From assembly GCA_020740775.1 (NCBI GenBank), contig JAHEWK010000003.1:3844001-3908000 (forward strand): DNA of 64,000 bases, given 5' to 3'. Numbering within the stretch: position 1 is the stretch's first letter; the number at the start of each line of letters is the position of its first letter. The notes beneath the pieces were generated by a model, which worked only from the letters and a program-made list of their open reading frames with translations, was not told the origin of the DNA and ran no database searches. This stretch comes from Ilyonectria destructans (taxonomy: Eukaryota; Ascomycota; Sordariomycetes; Hypocreales; Nectriaceae). Shown here in pieces: positions 32,246-45,205 of this stretch. Both the position numbers and the translations under genes were made by a program.

Positions 32246-35200
32246 TTACTCCAGATCCCCATATCGATACTGGCCCGTCTGCTGTGATCGCCGGACCGTG
32301 GCACTTCGTCGGATGCTCTCCACCCACACCGAGTCGTCAAGCATTCCCCGGACTTGCGACGGACTCACAGCAGTAGTCGGTTCCGTATTGTCCACCGCTG
32401 CCGAGTGCTCGTGCTCATCTGGGTCCTGGAGCTCAAAGCTAAAGGCCGACGGCGTTGCATGGTGGGATGTTGATGGTGGTGCACCCCGGGGGAAGCTCAG
32501 TGGATGGTGCCATGCTGTGTCGTGCAAGGACAGATCTGTAGCCCCGAACCAACTCTGGTGTTGCCCGCCATCGACGCTCGAGTGAGCCGACGACTGCCCA
32601 ATCGGTGATCGAGGCGCTGCTCCGCCAGTTGTTCCATCTTGACTCTCATCATCCTCAACTAGGATATCAGGGATATCCAAATGTGGAATTGCCGTCATTC
32701 GAGACGCCTGCTTCATTTGCAAGTGTTGTTTGAACTTCCTCGACCAGTACCTAAAAAATGTGAGTTGCGTGTCATGTTGAATAAGTTGCCTGACTCATTA
32801 CTTACAAGGTGTCAAAGAAACCGAGGACGATGCGGCGGCGAACTTGCTCCTCGACGCGTTGAAGTCGTGCCCGGCGCCTCAAGAACTCTTCCAATCTGCA
32901 TCATGTCAGCACGCTGCCCTCGATACCTAAACTTTCGGGCCACCTACTTCAAGCTTTTGTTATCACTGATGATGTTGTAGTGCGCTAGAATCATTAGTAC
33001 AGTCGTGAAGGAAATACCCCGGTCTGGGTCCGCAGACACCATGATTTCCTCATAGAAGACGTTGAACCGACGCCGCCGTTCGCGGATCTTCACCACATCT
33101 AACTCGGCAATTCGCTGATTGAGCTTGTCAAGGTCCACTCCGGTGGATGCAGTTGTCGTCCCGATAGACATATGCCGGGACGTCTTGGCGTCGTTCTGAA
33201 CGTCCTCAAGAATCGATCGAACTGAGTCATCAGAATCATAGATGCGCATCTGAAATACTCCTGATAGTTCGCCCAACAACCGTGGGAATGCGTCTTTGGT
33301 GATGTAACCAGTGCCAGCCGGGTCCACGCTCCGCCAGGCTTCTTTGAATCGTCGAATTTCATCTCGGTCGACCACGGCCATGCCACTCGAGCGCTGATAC
33401 ACGTAACTGAAGCTCTCGTAGATCAACGACACGAAGAGATTGACGAAAATATACATACTGACAATGTTCCATGCAATGAACAGGAACCTTGCCCATGACT
33501 TGCTCCCACAGTCACTGTCAAAGAATCTTGACTCTTCCACGCAGAGAGGCGGTTCGATATTGGCATAATCTTCCATGAGTTGATTCCAGCCTTCGCCGAG
33601 ACTCATCCTGAAGAGTAAGATCAACGCCTTCGGGACGGTTCGAAAGTTGACATCGTTTGATTCGCTCCCGCCGAACCGTGTTAGACTAAATGCCTGGGTC
33701 AACGCGATAGCGAAGACCAGGAAAACCACTAGCCATGTCGCTAGCAAATTGCCAATCACCGTCAGACTGGCCGCAGCGGTCTTGAAAAGTTGATCAAGCG
33801 CATCATTGCGGGGAATGAGAAGCAGGACGATGCCCACGAGGAAGACCTTGTGCAGCTGCACATATACTTCAATGTTGGTGCTAGAGATAAGGAGACTGAG
33901 GGTTGCAATGAAAGCCCCCCCGACAATCAAGAGCGAGTAGATGTCCCACGAACTTCGGCGGAAACGAGCCCACCCAAGGCCAAGGATGCGGATGGCGATG
34001 TTCGTCATGTAAATCAGGATGAAGGCGAAAAAGACAAAGTCTCGAGTACTGGTCCACCAAATCGGCTCATCGCTGAATTCCGACACCAACACACCTAAAT
34101 GCAGGACAAGGACGACAGTGATTGTTTGATACCACTTGCCTCGCTTCTCGATGGCTCGCTTGTGGCACCATTTTTTCCAACTCTTCTCTGAGTCGTCATA
34201 CGAGCTCTTGGAAGGTGAGATCTGCCGCAAAATCTTTCGCAGTTCCAACCATGATCGTTGCTCTGCCGTGAGAAAGGCAACTCCCGTCTGCTCCGTGTAG
34301 TTGCGCATGAAGACGGAAATGAAGAGAGTAAGCACGAAGACAGTCGCCAACAGGTTGAAGGCAACGAAGAAAAGAGCGTTGCCTTGGGATGCAAGATCCG
34401 AGGGCTGCTGGTTACGCCCAGTGATTGCTTGGGAGGCAAAGGACACATCAGTCCAACCTTCTTGACTGACAATTTGAAAGAGAATGAAAAGTGATGATCC
34501 AAAGTCATCGAAGTTGAAGTACGGATTTGTCGCAACTCGAGGAGCCAGCATCGGCCAGTCGTCGCTGAATGGCGTGCTGTCGTACTCGCCAAAGCAGTCC
34601 GACATGGTACTAATCCCATCACCGCCATCGTTGCAGGTCTGCATCAGACCATTGAATAGGTTCAGACCATAGATTGCAAACGGGATCAGGAGAGACAATG
34701 AGACAAAAGCAGCCTAGGTTTGTATCAGTCAATATCAAGATTTTTGTCAAAGCCGGGGTTCCATAACTTACACCAAGAATTTTCCACCATCCGACGATGA
34801 TCAAATCATGGAATGTATTTCTTGCACTATTGCTGACATTCAACAGGCGCAGAGCTCGAAGAGCCTTGAACGCGCCGATGGCTCTAGAAATGGCGCCGTC
34901 GTTGATCAAGAGCGTAACCACGTTGATCCAAAGTGTGATTAACACAACAGCATCCATGAGCCCCCAAGAACTCCGGAGGAAGGCATTCGGCGTCCAGATT
35001 AGCCCGTCTGCGATTGTCTTGATCCCCGCCTCGATTGTGAAAACGGCAGCAAAGGCCATATCGGTCCAGATGTACCAGTTTTGGATACTGAATTCATGCT
35101 GCTCTTGATACTCCTTCTGATAAAGGGGCGTAGTGACACAGGCAAGAACCACCATGGCCACAATGCAGGCGTAGATAAATATCGTGAAAGTATACCAAGC

Positions 35201-38200
35201 CACCCTATTTGGTTCAAGGCCATCGAAACGTTCAGGGCCTCGGGCTGGCCCGACCACTCGTTGACAGAGTTTTCGGATTTGATTGTCCGGCTTGAAAATG
35301 TAGAGGGAATTGTTGTAGGTCGGGTATCGGGCGAGGTATTCTCTCTGGGCTCTCCGCCGAGCCGATGTAGCAGACACAGCTTGTTGAGCCATCTGTCGTG
35401 GATCCTGGGTATCATTTGGACTATCAAATCGAAGATTTGAGTAGAAAGGATTTGGCTCTCTGTGAGTTAGCCGTTTCACAATATTTCCCCAAACGCCTGA
35501 CATGAATCCAGGCTTGACATCATTGCCTAATAAAGTGGTGGTGCTCCTAGGAAGCGGACGGCGCGGGTCAGCCTCTTCATTAATAGTGTCCATCTTATCA
35601 TCAAGGAATTCGCGAACCACGGCGTCCTTGAGGAGCATTTCCATTGTTGCTGGTCCGTAGTCGAGTGGGTCTTTATGCCGTCTAGACTTCCCAAAGGTGA
35701 AGATAGTAGAGAGCGCCAGGTGGCTCGAAGGGGTTCCGAGGTCTCTCCTTTGAAGGAATGCCTTAACTTGTTGGAGCCGTTTCTCGTCTTCTGATACGTC
35801 AAAGTTCTCCTGGATGACAGCAATGAACATGTTGACCAGAATGAAGAACGCGACAATGAACCATCCTATCAGCAGGATTGCGCCGATCCATGATGTCTTG
35901 AACGGTCGAGTGTAGGAGGTGACAGTATATAGGATTTCTGTCCAGTTCTCACTGCTCAAAACCTGATACATACCCATAAAGGAGTTGAAGATCTGGTAAA
36001 ACGAGATGCGATTCAATTCGCCGTCGTCATGGACAGGGATCTCACCCCTGAACAATTGGACTGCGAATATTGCCATCATAAAAGTCATCAGGAAGACAAA
36101 AAACATCAGGTTGGCGATACCAGTGGCGTTACCCAGAACAAGTTGAATGAGTTGACGGGTGACAGGGATTGCCAAAACGACTCGGTAAACTCGCACAATT
36201 TGGAAGATTGTCAGCCAGTCGTAGGCTCGAGTACCACGGATAGGGGGAATAAGGATGATTGATGTGATGACCGCTAATACCAGGTCCAGGATGTTGCGCC
36301 AGCTGCTGTGGAAGTGATGCCAGTCGGTGATAATGCGGATGATCATTTCGATGTCGAGCAAAATGGTCACGACGACTTCAGCGGTGTTAATGAAGGATTC
36401 CCGCGACTGCGACATCGTAGAGCTGCGACAAGCTTGGCAGAGGAGTCCGAAGGCAATGATGACGACCCATATTGCCGCTGTCCGATCATAGACGCGCTGT
36501 AAGGGCGCACGTCGAAGTCGTTCTTCGGCTCGAGGCTGGGAAAATGGCTCCTGGTCAACTGTGAAAGCACTTGCTTTGCTCTCTTCTCGTATGACTTGGA
36601 AGGAGGAGGTGATGACCGCAATAACCAAATTGGTCAACCAAAGCATCATGATCATAATACCAGCACCAAAGAAGAGGGCGGCTTGGGAGTAGTCCGAGCC
36701 CATTGTGTAGTACATGAGGTCAGAGAAGGTATTGGCACTCATGATGACGAACACCAGCTCCAGTGAGTTGAAGATGTTGTCAAAGTTGACAGTTCCACCA
36801 AAAGGGTTCGTTTGTTGAAGACAGATGGAACCCCGGGGGCAAAGGAAGCCCTTTCCCTCGGTCGATCCTTCTATGAGATTGACCAATGAGTTGGGAGAAC
36901 TAAACATAACCCACGGCATGGATTTCCCTGTGTCGTTGTCCAAAAAACCACCGCAGAATGACTCGCTGACGGTGTACGAAGCGTCGATGTTCGTGGGATC
37001 GAGAGGATCCAACCAAACGCACTGGCGTCTTAAGCTAGCTTTGAAGCTCTGTACTCCAATAATAGCGAAGAGTAGCCAGAAAAATGAAAGAAGAAAGGCA
37101 ACGCGCACCAGAAGCGGCGCTGCTTTCTTGAGACTTCTGAGGATGATCTGAGTCGCTGTTAGTTGAGGTTGGCTTCGCAAATATTTAGAATGGCGGTCAT
37201 ACCGCGGTGCCATTGGTCAGTGCCAACAGTCTCAAAATACGAAGGCAGCTCATCATTCTAAAAACATAGAGATGATGCTTGGTCTCTAGGCCAGTGGCGC
37301 TCAGAAAGAACATGATCCAAAATGAAACGACTGCAACAAAGTCAATTCGATTAAAGGAATGTCGAAGAAAGGCTCGCCGAGCGAGCTGAAACCTTTGCTG
37401 TTCCTCAAGGGTCTGCGGCATAGCTTGCTGCCCCTGCATAAATGTCGTGAACGAGCGAGCAATTGTTGAAGGCTCTGCCTGGAATTGGTGTTTGTTCTTG
37501 ACTGACTTTTGCCGCTCGGGTTGGAAGATAACTCTGTATTGGTCTGCGACCGCAGCGCGGATTCCACGTTTCCGATCAATAGTGCTGAATTCCGCAGCAT
37601 TCAGAATAAACCCAGACACAATGATTCGTGATACCAGCTCAAATGTGAATATAATAAAGAGCACCAGCATGGCCCAATCAATAGCGCTTCCTTTCCAGTG
37701 TTCTGGGCGCCCCTGTCCGTCAGCGGAAATAGGAGGGGCAGCATCTACTGCAAGGAGGATCGTCTGAAGCACGATTAAAAGGAGGAGGAATGGCTCCGTG
37801 TAAGGGTTGACAAGGAGGTCGCAAAGGCGGCGTCTCAGAAAGTTATCAGGAGCGAAGATGCCCAGGGACTTTCCCTTAAGAGGGTTCGGGAGAGGTGGTC
37901 GAGGGGCGGTTGAGGCGGCGGATTCAGTGATTAAGTATCGAGGTTCCCCCGTCTTCTCCGCGGAAGGATGAACTACCTGTGGCTGGTATGAAGTGTCCAC
38001 GAGCATTGAAGCTGCAGTATCACGGGAAGTATTTCGATCGAATGCATGGGGAGACTGTGAGCGATGACGTGAGGCTCGATTGTCGACGATTTCGTTTTCT
38101 CCGCTGAGGTTGACAACTCGCTGTGACATCGCTCGGACGATTGACCCAGCACGCGATAAAGCCCCCGTGGGAGACCTGGATCGTCTGTATTCGTGAGGGT

Positions 38201-38789
38201 TGAGAGAGGCACCATAGCTGCGGTGACGGGGACCCCCAAAGTTGGCGCTGAGGTCCTGCCCCAAGCTTCTCCCAGTATCGCGGTTGCGAGCTGGGCTGTT
38301 GTCGACGCTCGACACTGTCTGAAAGCTATCTCGAGATCGATCGTCGTGGCGGTTTGGTGTGAGGGAGCCGGAGATGGGCTGGGCACCAGATGTAAGAGGG
38401 ACCCTATCGGACTCGACATAGTCTGCTCCCGTAGCATCTTCGACATATGGATGAGGAGGATCAAACGTGTTGATGGAGGCGCCAGTTGTCGCAAGTCCGG
38501 GGTGGTGGATGTCTGGCGGCAAAGCTGCTTGCAGAGCCATCATGTCTATCGGCGAATGGGGGCTCATGTCGCCGTCGGATTGTGTGTGATATGGTTGTTC
38601 CCAGTAGGTCGAGATGCCCGACAGGTTGGCTGCCATCTGGGCCTCAGTCCGCGAAGCAGATTGGGATTGCTGCGGTTGCCCTTGGTCTAATCCATCAGAC
38701 TGGTAGTCCGTATAGGGGGAGCCGTCCATATTCTGCAGCGGTATTGATTGACGCCGCGACGGGTCGCTGCCCGGGAAGTTCGACGACAT
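32246..38789 (-). CDS. CCH1: High-affinity calcium channel alpha subunit Cch1
   Basis: Five exons (38789..37203, 37147..34772, 34713..32948, 32895..32806, 32750..32246) give 2107 residues. A cytosolic Ser/Gln-rich N-terminus of about 300 residues precedes four six-helix channel repeats, with S4-like basic helices such as RILRLLALTN and RALRLLNVSN. Filter segments are SANTFSDLMY (near 665), SSENWTE (929), SQEGWTD (1406) and LGEGWNQ (1695), so the pore ring reads N-E-E-E. After repeat IV an EF-hand-like loop (DPAGTGYITKDAF, near 1782) and a disordered tail follow. Fungal Cch1 works with Mid1 in the plasma membrane for calcium entry during stress, mating and tip growth. All introns are 52-58 bases. 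It is divergent from a PHD-protein gene. Confidence 0.95.
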
Positions 38790-39312
38790 TGCGACTGTTC
38801 AGGGCGATGGCGGAAGAGTAGCTGCGAATCGCCGACGTGGCCCGTGTCAGGATAAAAACTTCTGGCAAGCGTGTATGCCAGAATGCTGCATTTTCGATGT
38901 CTCGTCGGCTCGGGAACGCGAAGATTGCGTCGTATTCATGAGATCTGGATAGTAAGATCTGACAGTCCAGGAGGCCTGGAGCTGAAGGGGACGACGGGGA
39001 CGATTGTCACAGTACCGGTCGGTCGACACGGGCACTGTCCCGTAATGGCGATTAGGGGTCGCGACACAGGCACATGCCGCAGTTCTTAATATAGAACACG
39101 GCCCTGCCACAGTGCGGGCAGCGGCCGCTTCAAAGCTACGTGCATACTTGGCGAGTTGAGTCCGCACCATTGGCTGCTGGCATGTGCTTGTGGCTGACTG
39201 CGCCACAGCGTAGCCTTTTCGCGAACTTCCAGCTCCCATTCTCCCGACACAGGAACCGTGACGCGCCAGAGGCATCGCCAGACTCCAGCATCGACACCAC
39301 CGCCTCGCCAAC
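38790..39312. promoter_or_regulatory. Divergent promoter of CCH1 and the DDT/PHD gene
   Basis: 523 bases separate outward-facing start codons. No clear TATA box. The sequence is GC-rich with several CGACA/TGTCG inverted short words; nothing further was recognised. Confidence 0.45.
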
Positions 39313-41717
39313 ATGTCGTCACGCAAACGATCCCTCCAAGCCGTCGATGGCGACTCTGGCGACTCGGAGCCATCTCTGCTGCATCGAATCCGAAACATGT
39401 GGCAGTTCGCAAACCTATGCCAGTGGATTTACACCTTCGGCAAGGCTGCCAAAATCCCAGACTCCATTGACATTGAGGTACTGCTACTCCTGACTTTATG
39501 ACTCGACACTCTTTGCTGACACGCGTATCTCACACATAGGAAATCGAAGTCGAGTGCCTCAAACCGATCTCGCCCATGCTAGGGGACATTGCCCTTGCGC
39601 TCCTCAAACTCGTATCGTCGCATCGCGGCTTGACGTACGTCTCCGACACATCCATCCGATTCGCGCCTTGCTAACCACGAAATGAAGCCACGATATTTTC
39701 GATGACCAAGCACGCAAGCAGTTCCTGGCCAAAGCGCCTGGCGACAACCCGTTTGGTGACGACGAAGTGCCTGCCAAGTTCAGCGATTTCGACGTGTTGA
39801 CCAAGGTACCCTCTGTCGCATTCAATATTCTTTGAGCCAGAGCTAATGAATGGATCCTTCCTTGGTAGATTCGAGTTTTACAACAGTTGACACAGTGGAC
39901 GATGATCCACCCTGAACGCATCCGGGACAAGATGGAGGAGCAAAAGGATACTGAGCAAACGAACTGGGTGAGCATTAGGTTTAGCACTCCACGAAACCTC
40001 CATCGCTAACTTTTTTTACAAGCGAATCGAGCCGTACGGATGGGACGCGGATGACCGAACGTACTATGTCCTGGACGACAACAGAGTGTATCGCTTGACA
40101 GAGGCCCCTCCCTCCGCTCCGACAACGAAGCCAAAAAAGTCAAAAACATACCGCGGCGGGCGTCGATCAAGCAAAAGACGGAGAACAACCATTTCTACCG
40201 AAGATGAACTAGCCGATACGGACAATGGAACGAACAGAGAACAAGAAGAGGATAACAGCCTCGGGGGCATGACCTGGGAGTGCGTTGCCGTCACATTGGC
40301 TGATGTGCGATCCGTTGTTGACGGATTCCGAAAAACTCGAGATGAGAACGAAAAGATCCTGAGGACCCAGTTAGAAGATCACCTCGTGCCCATTCTGGAA
40401 AAACAAGAGGATGGCCGGAAACGGAAGGATTTACAGCGTGAGCGCGAACTGACCAACCTTGCCAAGATGGCCAACGCCAAACGATCAAGCCGCATCGCCG
40501 GGAAGGTAGAGCAACAGAAACAAGAAGAACGTGCCAAAGACGAAGAAAAAAACCGCCGACAGGCCGAGGTAGCAAAACGACGCGAAGAAGCGACGAATCT
40601 CAAAATGGAGAGGGAGCGGGATAGCAGATTGATATCGCGAGAAAAGCGCCTGCAAGACCGCGATGCCCGCCGCCGTCAGCATGAGGACGAGCTTGCGCAA
40701 TTGTCCGAGGATAGCAAAAGCATGACAGCTAGCGATGGACGCATATCAGAGCGTCGCCTCCAGGCGGAGATTGAGAGAAACAAGCTAGCTCTCAAGGAGC
40801 TCGAGCAAGAAGAAGAGGATTGGGTTTTCGACTGTCTCTGTGGCCTGTACGGACAGGTCGACGACGGAACACACAGCGTCGCGTGCGAGAAATGCAACAT
40901 CTGGCAGCATAGCAAGTGTCTGGGAATCACCGAAGCAGAGGCTGAACGCCCGGAGTTCCAATTCGTGTGCGGATCTTGCACTCGCCACGAAGAGGCCAAG
41001 GCTCGTCCCAGGACAACTATCAAGTTGAAAGTCACCCACCCACACAGCCCGCGCGGACAAGGTCAACCAGCTCAGCAATCAAGCGACACTCCCACGCCTA
41101 AGGCTGTCAAGATCTCTCCCAAAAACACGGTACCAGCCGGTGGGATCAACGGCCAGGCGCCGAATGGTGCATCAATGGTTTCTAGCTCGGCCAACGGTTC
41201 CATTCTCGATGGCGTTGCCCCATCACCCAACTCAATGTTGGGTACTCCTCAACCAGTCCTGAGTACCCCCCGGGCAATTCCGATTATCCCGGCGCCTATC
41301 AAGTTGGATGCCGGTGAGACTGATCGACAGCACCAGGCTGGCAACCCGCAACACAGCGCTACTGCTGCTTCTCCGACGGCATCTGTGAGAACTGCTAGTC
41401 CATCTAGCAGTTTCCAGAGCCTCTCAGGTGGTCGATCATTTGAGTCTGCACTAAGTACGCCCAAAATCAGCCGCGATATTTATCGTGCCGCGTATGTGCA
41501 GAACGGCACGCTTCCTGCCCAAGCTGGCATCTCGCCTACAAAACACTCACCGCTGCGACCAACAGACCCAGGCAGTGCAAACAAAGTCAGCATCGCAACT
41601 CCGATTCTTCCCCCGGTTGCTAGTCTCTCCCCGTCTCCCAGGCCCCAGGTATTGACACCACCATCGAAACCATCAGAGCCGCCCCGGCGCTCCGGGAGTC
41701 CCTCTGCCAAGCCTTGA
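39313..41717 (+). CDS. DDT/WHIM-like and PHD-finger chromatin protein (RSF1/CECR2-like)
   Basis: Five exons (39313..39477, 39540..39634, 39688..39805, 39869..39967, 40023..41717) give 723 residues. The N-terminal 160 residues, spread over four small exons, resemble a DDT module (MWQFANLCQWIYTFGKAAKI) followed by a WHIM-like segment, RIEPYGWDADDRTYYVLDD then RVYR. A basic patch (KKSKTYRGGRRSSKRRR) and a charged coiled coil of about 150 residues follow. A C4HC3 PHD finger starts near 428 (CLCGLYGQVDDG, CEKCNIWQHSKC, FVCGSC). The tail is Ser/Pro-rich. This order is that of accessory subunits of ISWI-type remodellers. Nuclear chromatin function is likely; the specific complex is inference. Confidence 0.75.
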
Positions 41718-43196
41718 CCGGGCTGACTGGTCGGCCATGACTGTATCCTTCGCGTTGTTTTCTGGGAATGTCATGGTCAATGCATCTTTGGGTTCACCAT
41801 GTTTTGGAGAGATCATGTGTGTTGCGGTAGCCTTCCAAGCATCAGGCGAGGAGGGGCGACCGACCAGTCACAAGCGGCGAAACTTGGTCGATCAGCCACC
41901 AGCCACGGAAACACATTGAATAGGAACCAGCTGGCAAAGTCCAGTATTCAGCCGTAACACGCGCACTGTCATAATACGGCCTCCCCGGTACGCCACCTCT
42001 TCTCATGCACATTATACAAGCTCAGTCGGCGTCTGGGGTGGGTAGCCAGTCTTGGCACGCACCAACGCCGGTCCTACATCTGGAAAGTGATCTGTCGGCA
42101 ATACCAGAAGCCGGAATATGAATAGCTGGTCCGAGCTCTGAGTCGATTCGCGGTAAATACCTACATTAGAAGCAGGTATCCGTCTTACAGACAAGGCTAC
42201 GGTCAAGGCTACAGGGGGTCTAAGTTGGATGATTGGTTGGTCGCCCACACAATCAAACAGACTTTCACAACGAACACTGGGACACTGCGAGGTGCCGGTT
42301 GGCTCCCACAAGGAGAATTTGCAAACAAGGCGAGATGAGCCGTTTGACTTTGTCGGCACACACACGACGGACACCAGGGGAAGCACAACTGGCGCCAGGC
42401 ACCCGGAAGATGGGACAGGTGATGTGTGTTCGCCATCGCCAGCATCAAGGGAGCGACAAGCAGTTGGATGGATGGGTGGGGGAGGCAGGCGGATGTGAAT
42501 GGAATGCGCCATGGCTTGTGCTAGCGCTGCGCCCAATCGGACGGTGTGGAGTGCCAGACGACGGTGGCTTGCATTCCAGTCGATTGAAGGGAGGGCGCCA
42601 GGCGTCTAGCGGCTCACACTTTCAGTTTGCGGAGGCAGACATCAATGGTCACGTCAACTACACCATGACATGACCAGGCGGTGGAGGGGCCGGGCAGCGG
42701 CTCCTGCGATGCAGCTTAAGCTCAACTTCGTGGGTGACGGCGCACGGAGTGGTCCGTTTTGCTCGCCCTACCGTCTCCTCAGCCTGGCTCTTTGAACCGA
42801 ATACGGCACCGCGTTGTTGTCTATTTGTGGTCTATTTGTGGTCGTGGTCCCCGCGTTGCAGACCTGTTCAAGAGTAACAAGGAAGACGGCTAGATGCAAT
42901 GCATATACATATCCCCCCGTTCTGTATTCTCAAAGAAACGGACTGAGTCCGTTTCTTTTCCTTGTTATAGGCCAAGCTGCATAAGATCGTCCCAGGTACC
43001 GTCAATAAAAAGGAGAAAGAAGTCTCCGTTCGCCTTGTATTCTCTTTCACAACCAAAGACGCCTCCCCCTGTCTACCTGAATATCCCCTGACGCCTTCCA
43101 TCTTCCTCAAACCCAGACCGCAACTCTACTCTCCCACGCCAACCTGAGCTGCCGTCTTGTCGCCCCAGTAAAGTCCGACTACAGACAACCTTCGGC
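41718..43196. other. Intergenic region upstream of the HMG-box gene
   Basis: 1.48 kb between tandem genes. It contains the PHD-gene 3' flank and a long upstream region of the HMG-box gene, with a direct repeat TTTGTGGTCTATTTGTGGTC near 42823 and an imperfect inverted repeat AAACGGACTGAGTCCGTTTC near 42935. No gene recognised. Confidence 0.45.
42936..42955. repeat. Perfect inverted repeat upstream of the HMG-box gene
   Basis: AAACGGACT and AGTCCGTTT flank a short GAG-like centre, forming a near-perfect palindrome about 250 bases before the start codon. It could be a dimeric regulator site or a transcript hairpin; which one is unknown. Confidence 0.5.
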
Positions 43197-44850
43197 ATGG
43201 AACAGCCAACACCACCATCACCCGCACCATCTATCGACGGCTTCATTCAGCAGTCCTCTAGAATGAGCCCATCCATGAATACATCGCATCCGAGAGGCGG
43301 GATGGCCCCGGGTTCCGAGTTCCTGGGCTACCCGCGCCTGCAGCCGAGACACAGCAGCCCCGGCCAGGAGGCCGATTTCTTAGCCCATGAGCACTCGCTG
43401 TACTACTCGCAGAAGAACATCGACATGTCCCTGGTAAGCGCCTAATCTCCTCTCGGTTCTCGACAGCTGGTATTTTAAAGAACCGCCGTCCTAATAAGTA
43501 TAGCAGACTGGCTACCCCGCTAGACAAGATGCCATCAACTCATATGGTCCCCTCCCCGGGGAGTTGGGCTACAGTGTAAGTTGTTTGCCATACTTTCGAG
43601 TAAACACAGCCATAACGGGACATCAGATCCATATGCCATACACGCCAGAGGCATCTCCTCCAACGCCGAGCCCGGTCAACCTTTCGATCGCCACTCGCAG
43701 TGGAGTGAGCATCCCCAAGAGATCTGCTGCGCAGAAGTCGTCGGGAATCAAGGGAGGCCGAGTGCAAAAGAGAGTCAAGGACCAGAAGCAACGAAACACA
43801 TCATCCATCGTCTCGAAACCTCTCACCCAGATCGCCATCGACATGCCACATTTGCCTGTCGCTGATATCGCGACCTTCGTAAACCGATCCACGGAAGAAC
43901 GACGCCTAGAGACATCTCGCAATAGGAAGCCAGGTCAGATCAAGCGCCCGATGAATGCCTTCATGTTGTACCGCAAGGCGTATCAGGAGGTGGCTAAGAC
44001 ACAGTGCGTCAAGAACAACCACCAGCATGTGTCAAAAGTCTGCGGGGCTGGTTGGTCCTTGGAACCAGCCGAAATCCACGAAGAGTTCAACGAATGGGCC
44101 AGGCTCGAACGGTCTAACCATCAACAAGCACACCCGGGATACAAGTTCACACCTTCCAAGACTCGCAAAGGCAGACGGGAGAACGAGGCAGGCGACGATA
44201 TCTTCTCCGATGTCGACGATCCGGACTGGGGCGTCACCCGTGGACTTCCACGACGCGTGCCACGACAAACAAACACCACCCATGTATCGAGACTAAGCGA
44301 GACGCCTTCTTTGACATATGAGCCGGCACCCGGGACAATAGAAGACCACTCAACAGCACCCTATCAGGACCTCCGTACCTATGCGACCCTGGGTCCACCA
44401 CAATTGCTGCCATACTACCAAGTCGAGTCGTCGCCATACGATCTTCATGTCCATCAATATCCCAACGCTCTTGGTGAAATGCAGCCCGCTGTGGAGAGTA
44501 GACACTCATCCCCAAATTTCGAGTACCCTATCGCGCCACTGGAAGGTAGCTCTGGGTTCATTGACAACTACTACCGGGAGGTTGGCTTAGTTACAGACCC
44601 TCCAGTTGGCGTCCCATTCCCTGTAGACAGGATGTGCGATGGACTTCCTAGGTCCGACATGCCCCTTGGCACAACCGAGGACCTCTGGCAAGCCCATCTG
44701 TGCGGTGGGCCTGACTTGGGAATGGCAATTGCAGAGTACGATGGAGCTTCAGAACACGATGCATATCTTAGAGGCACGCAGGAAGACTGGAAGCTAGAGG
44801 AGCTGGATGAGGCAGGTCAGTTTGAGCAGTGGATTTCATGTGATTCGTGA
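43197..44850 (+). CDS. HMG-box transcription factor (Fmf-1/Ste11-like group)
   Basis: Three exons (43197..43433, 43504..43575, 43627..44850) give 510 residues. A MATA-type HMG box covers about 207-280: it begins IKRPMNAFMLYRKAYQEVAK and continues NNHQHVSKVCGAGW, LEPAEIHEEFNEWARLE and HPGYKFTPSK. A basic patch (KGGRVQKRVKDQKQ) lies upstream. The rest is Pro/Ser- and acid-rich and probably activating. The box resembles Neurospora fmf-1, Podospora HMG proteins and S. pombe Ste11, regulators of mating and sexual development. Exon 2 has two possible acceptors three bases apart, and intron 2 (51 bases) has no in-frame stop, so isoforms are possible. Orthology within this group is not certain. Confidence 0.8.
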
Positions 44851-45205
44851 GTGTGAATTTGGCGTTAATGGTTTCGGACTATGGTGGGTTGGGCGGCGCA
44901 ATTAGCATTATGGACGGATTAAGTTAGAAAATATGTTGCGTGCGTGTAGTATTAGAACAATTCAGGAAATACATATTTGCTTGTGGAAAAACCCTTTACT
45001 CGTTCATCGAGGCTCTTGGTCTAACAGTGTGATGTCTTGAGTCAAGGGATGTCAAGGGCATGCTCTCCTCTCGGAGTGGATTCGCTTAGTCAGGCAGCCT
45101 CCATGTCCACTTGCAACCAAGCTCGCATCCATGTTGCCAGAGGAATTGCGACTTGTCCCCAAAGAACCCGAATCAACCGCGCGAACAACACAACCCAAGC
45201 ACACA
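44851..45205. other. Intergenic region between HMG-box gene and EMC5
   Basis: 355 bases holding the 3' flank of the HMG-box gene and the compact EMC5 promoter. No further feature was recognised. Confidence 0.45.
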
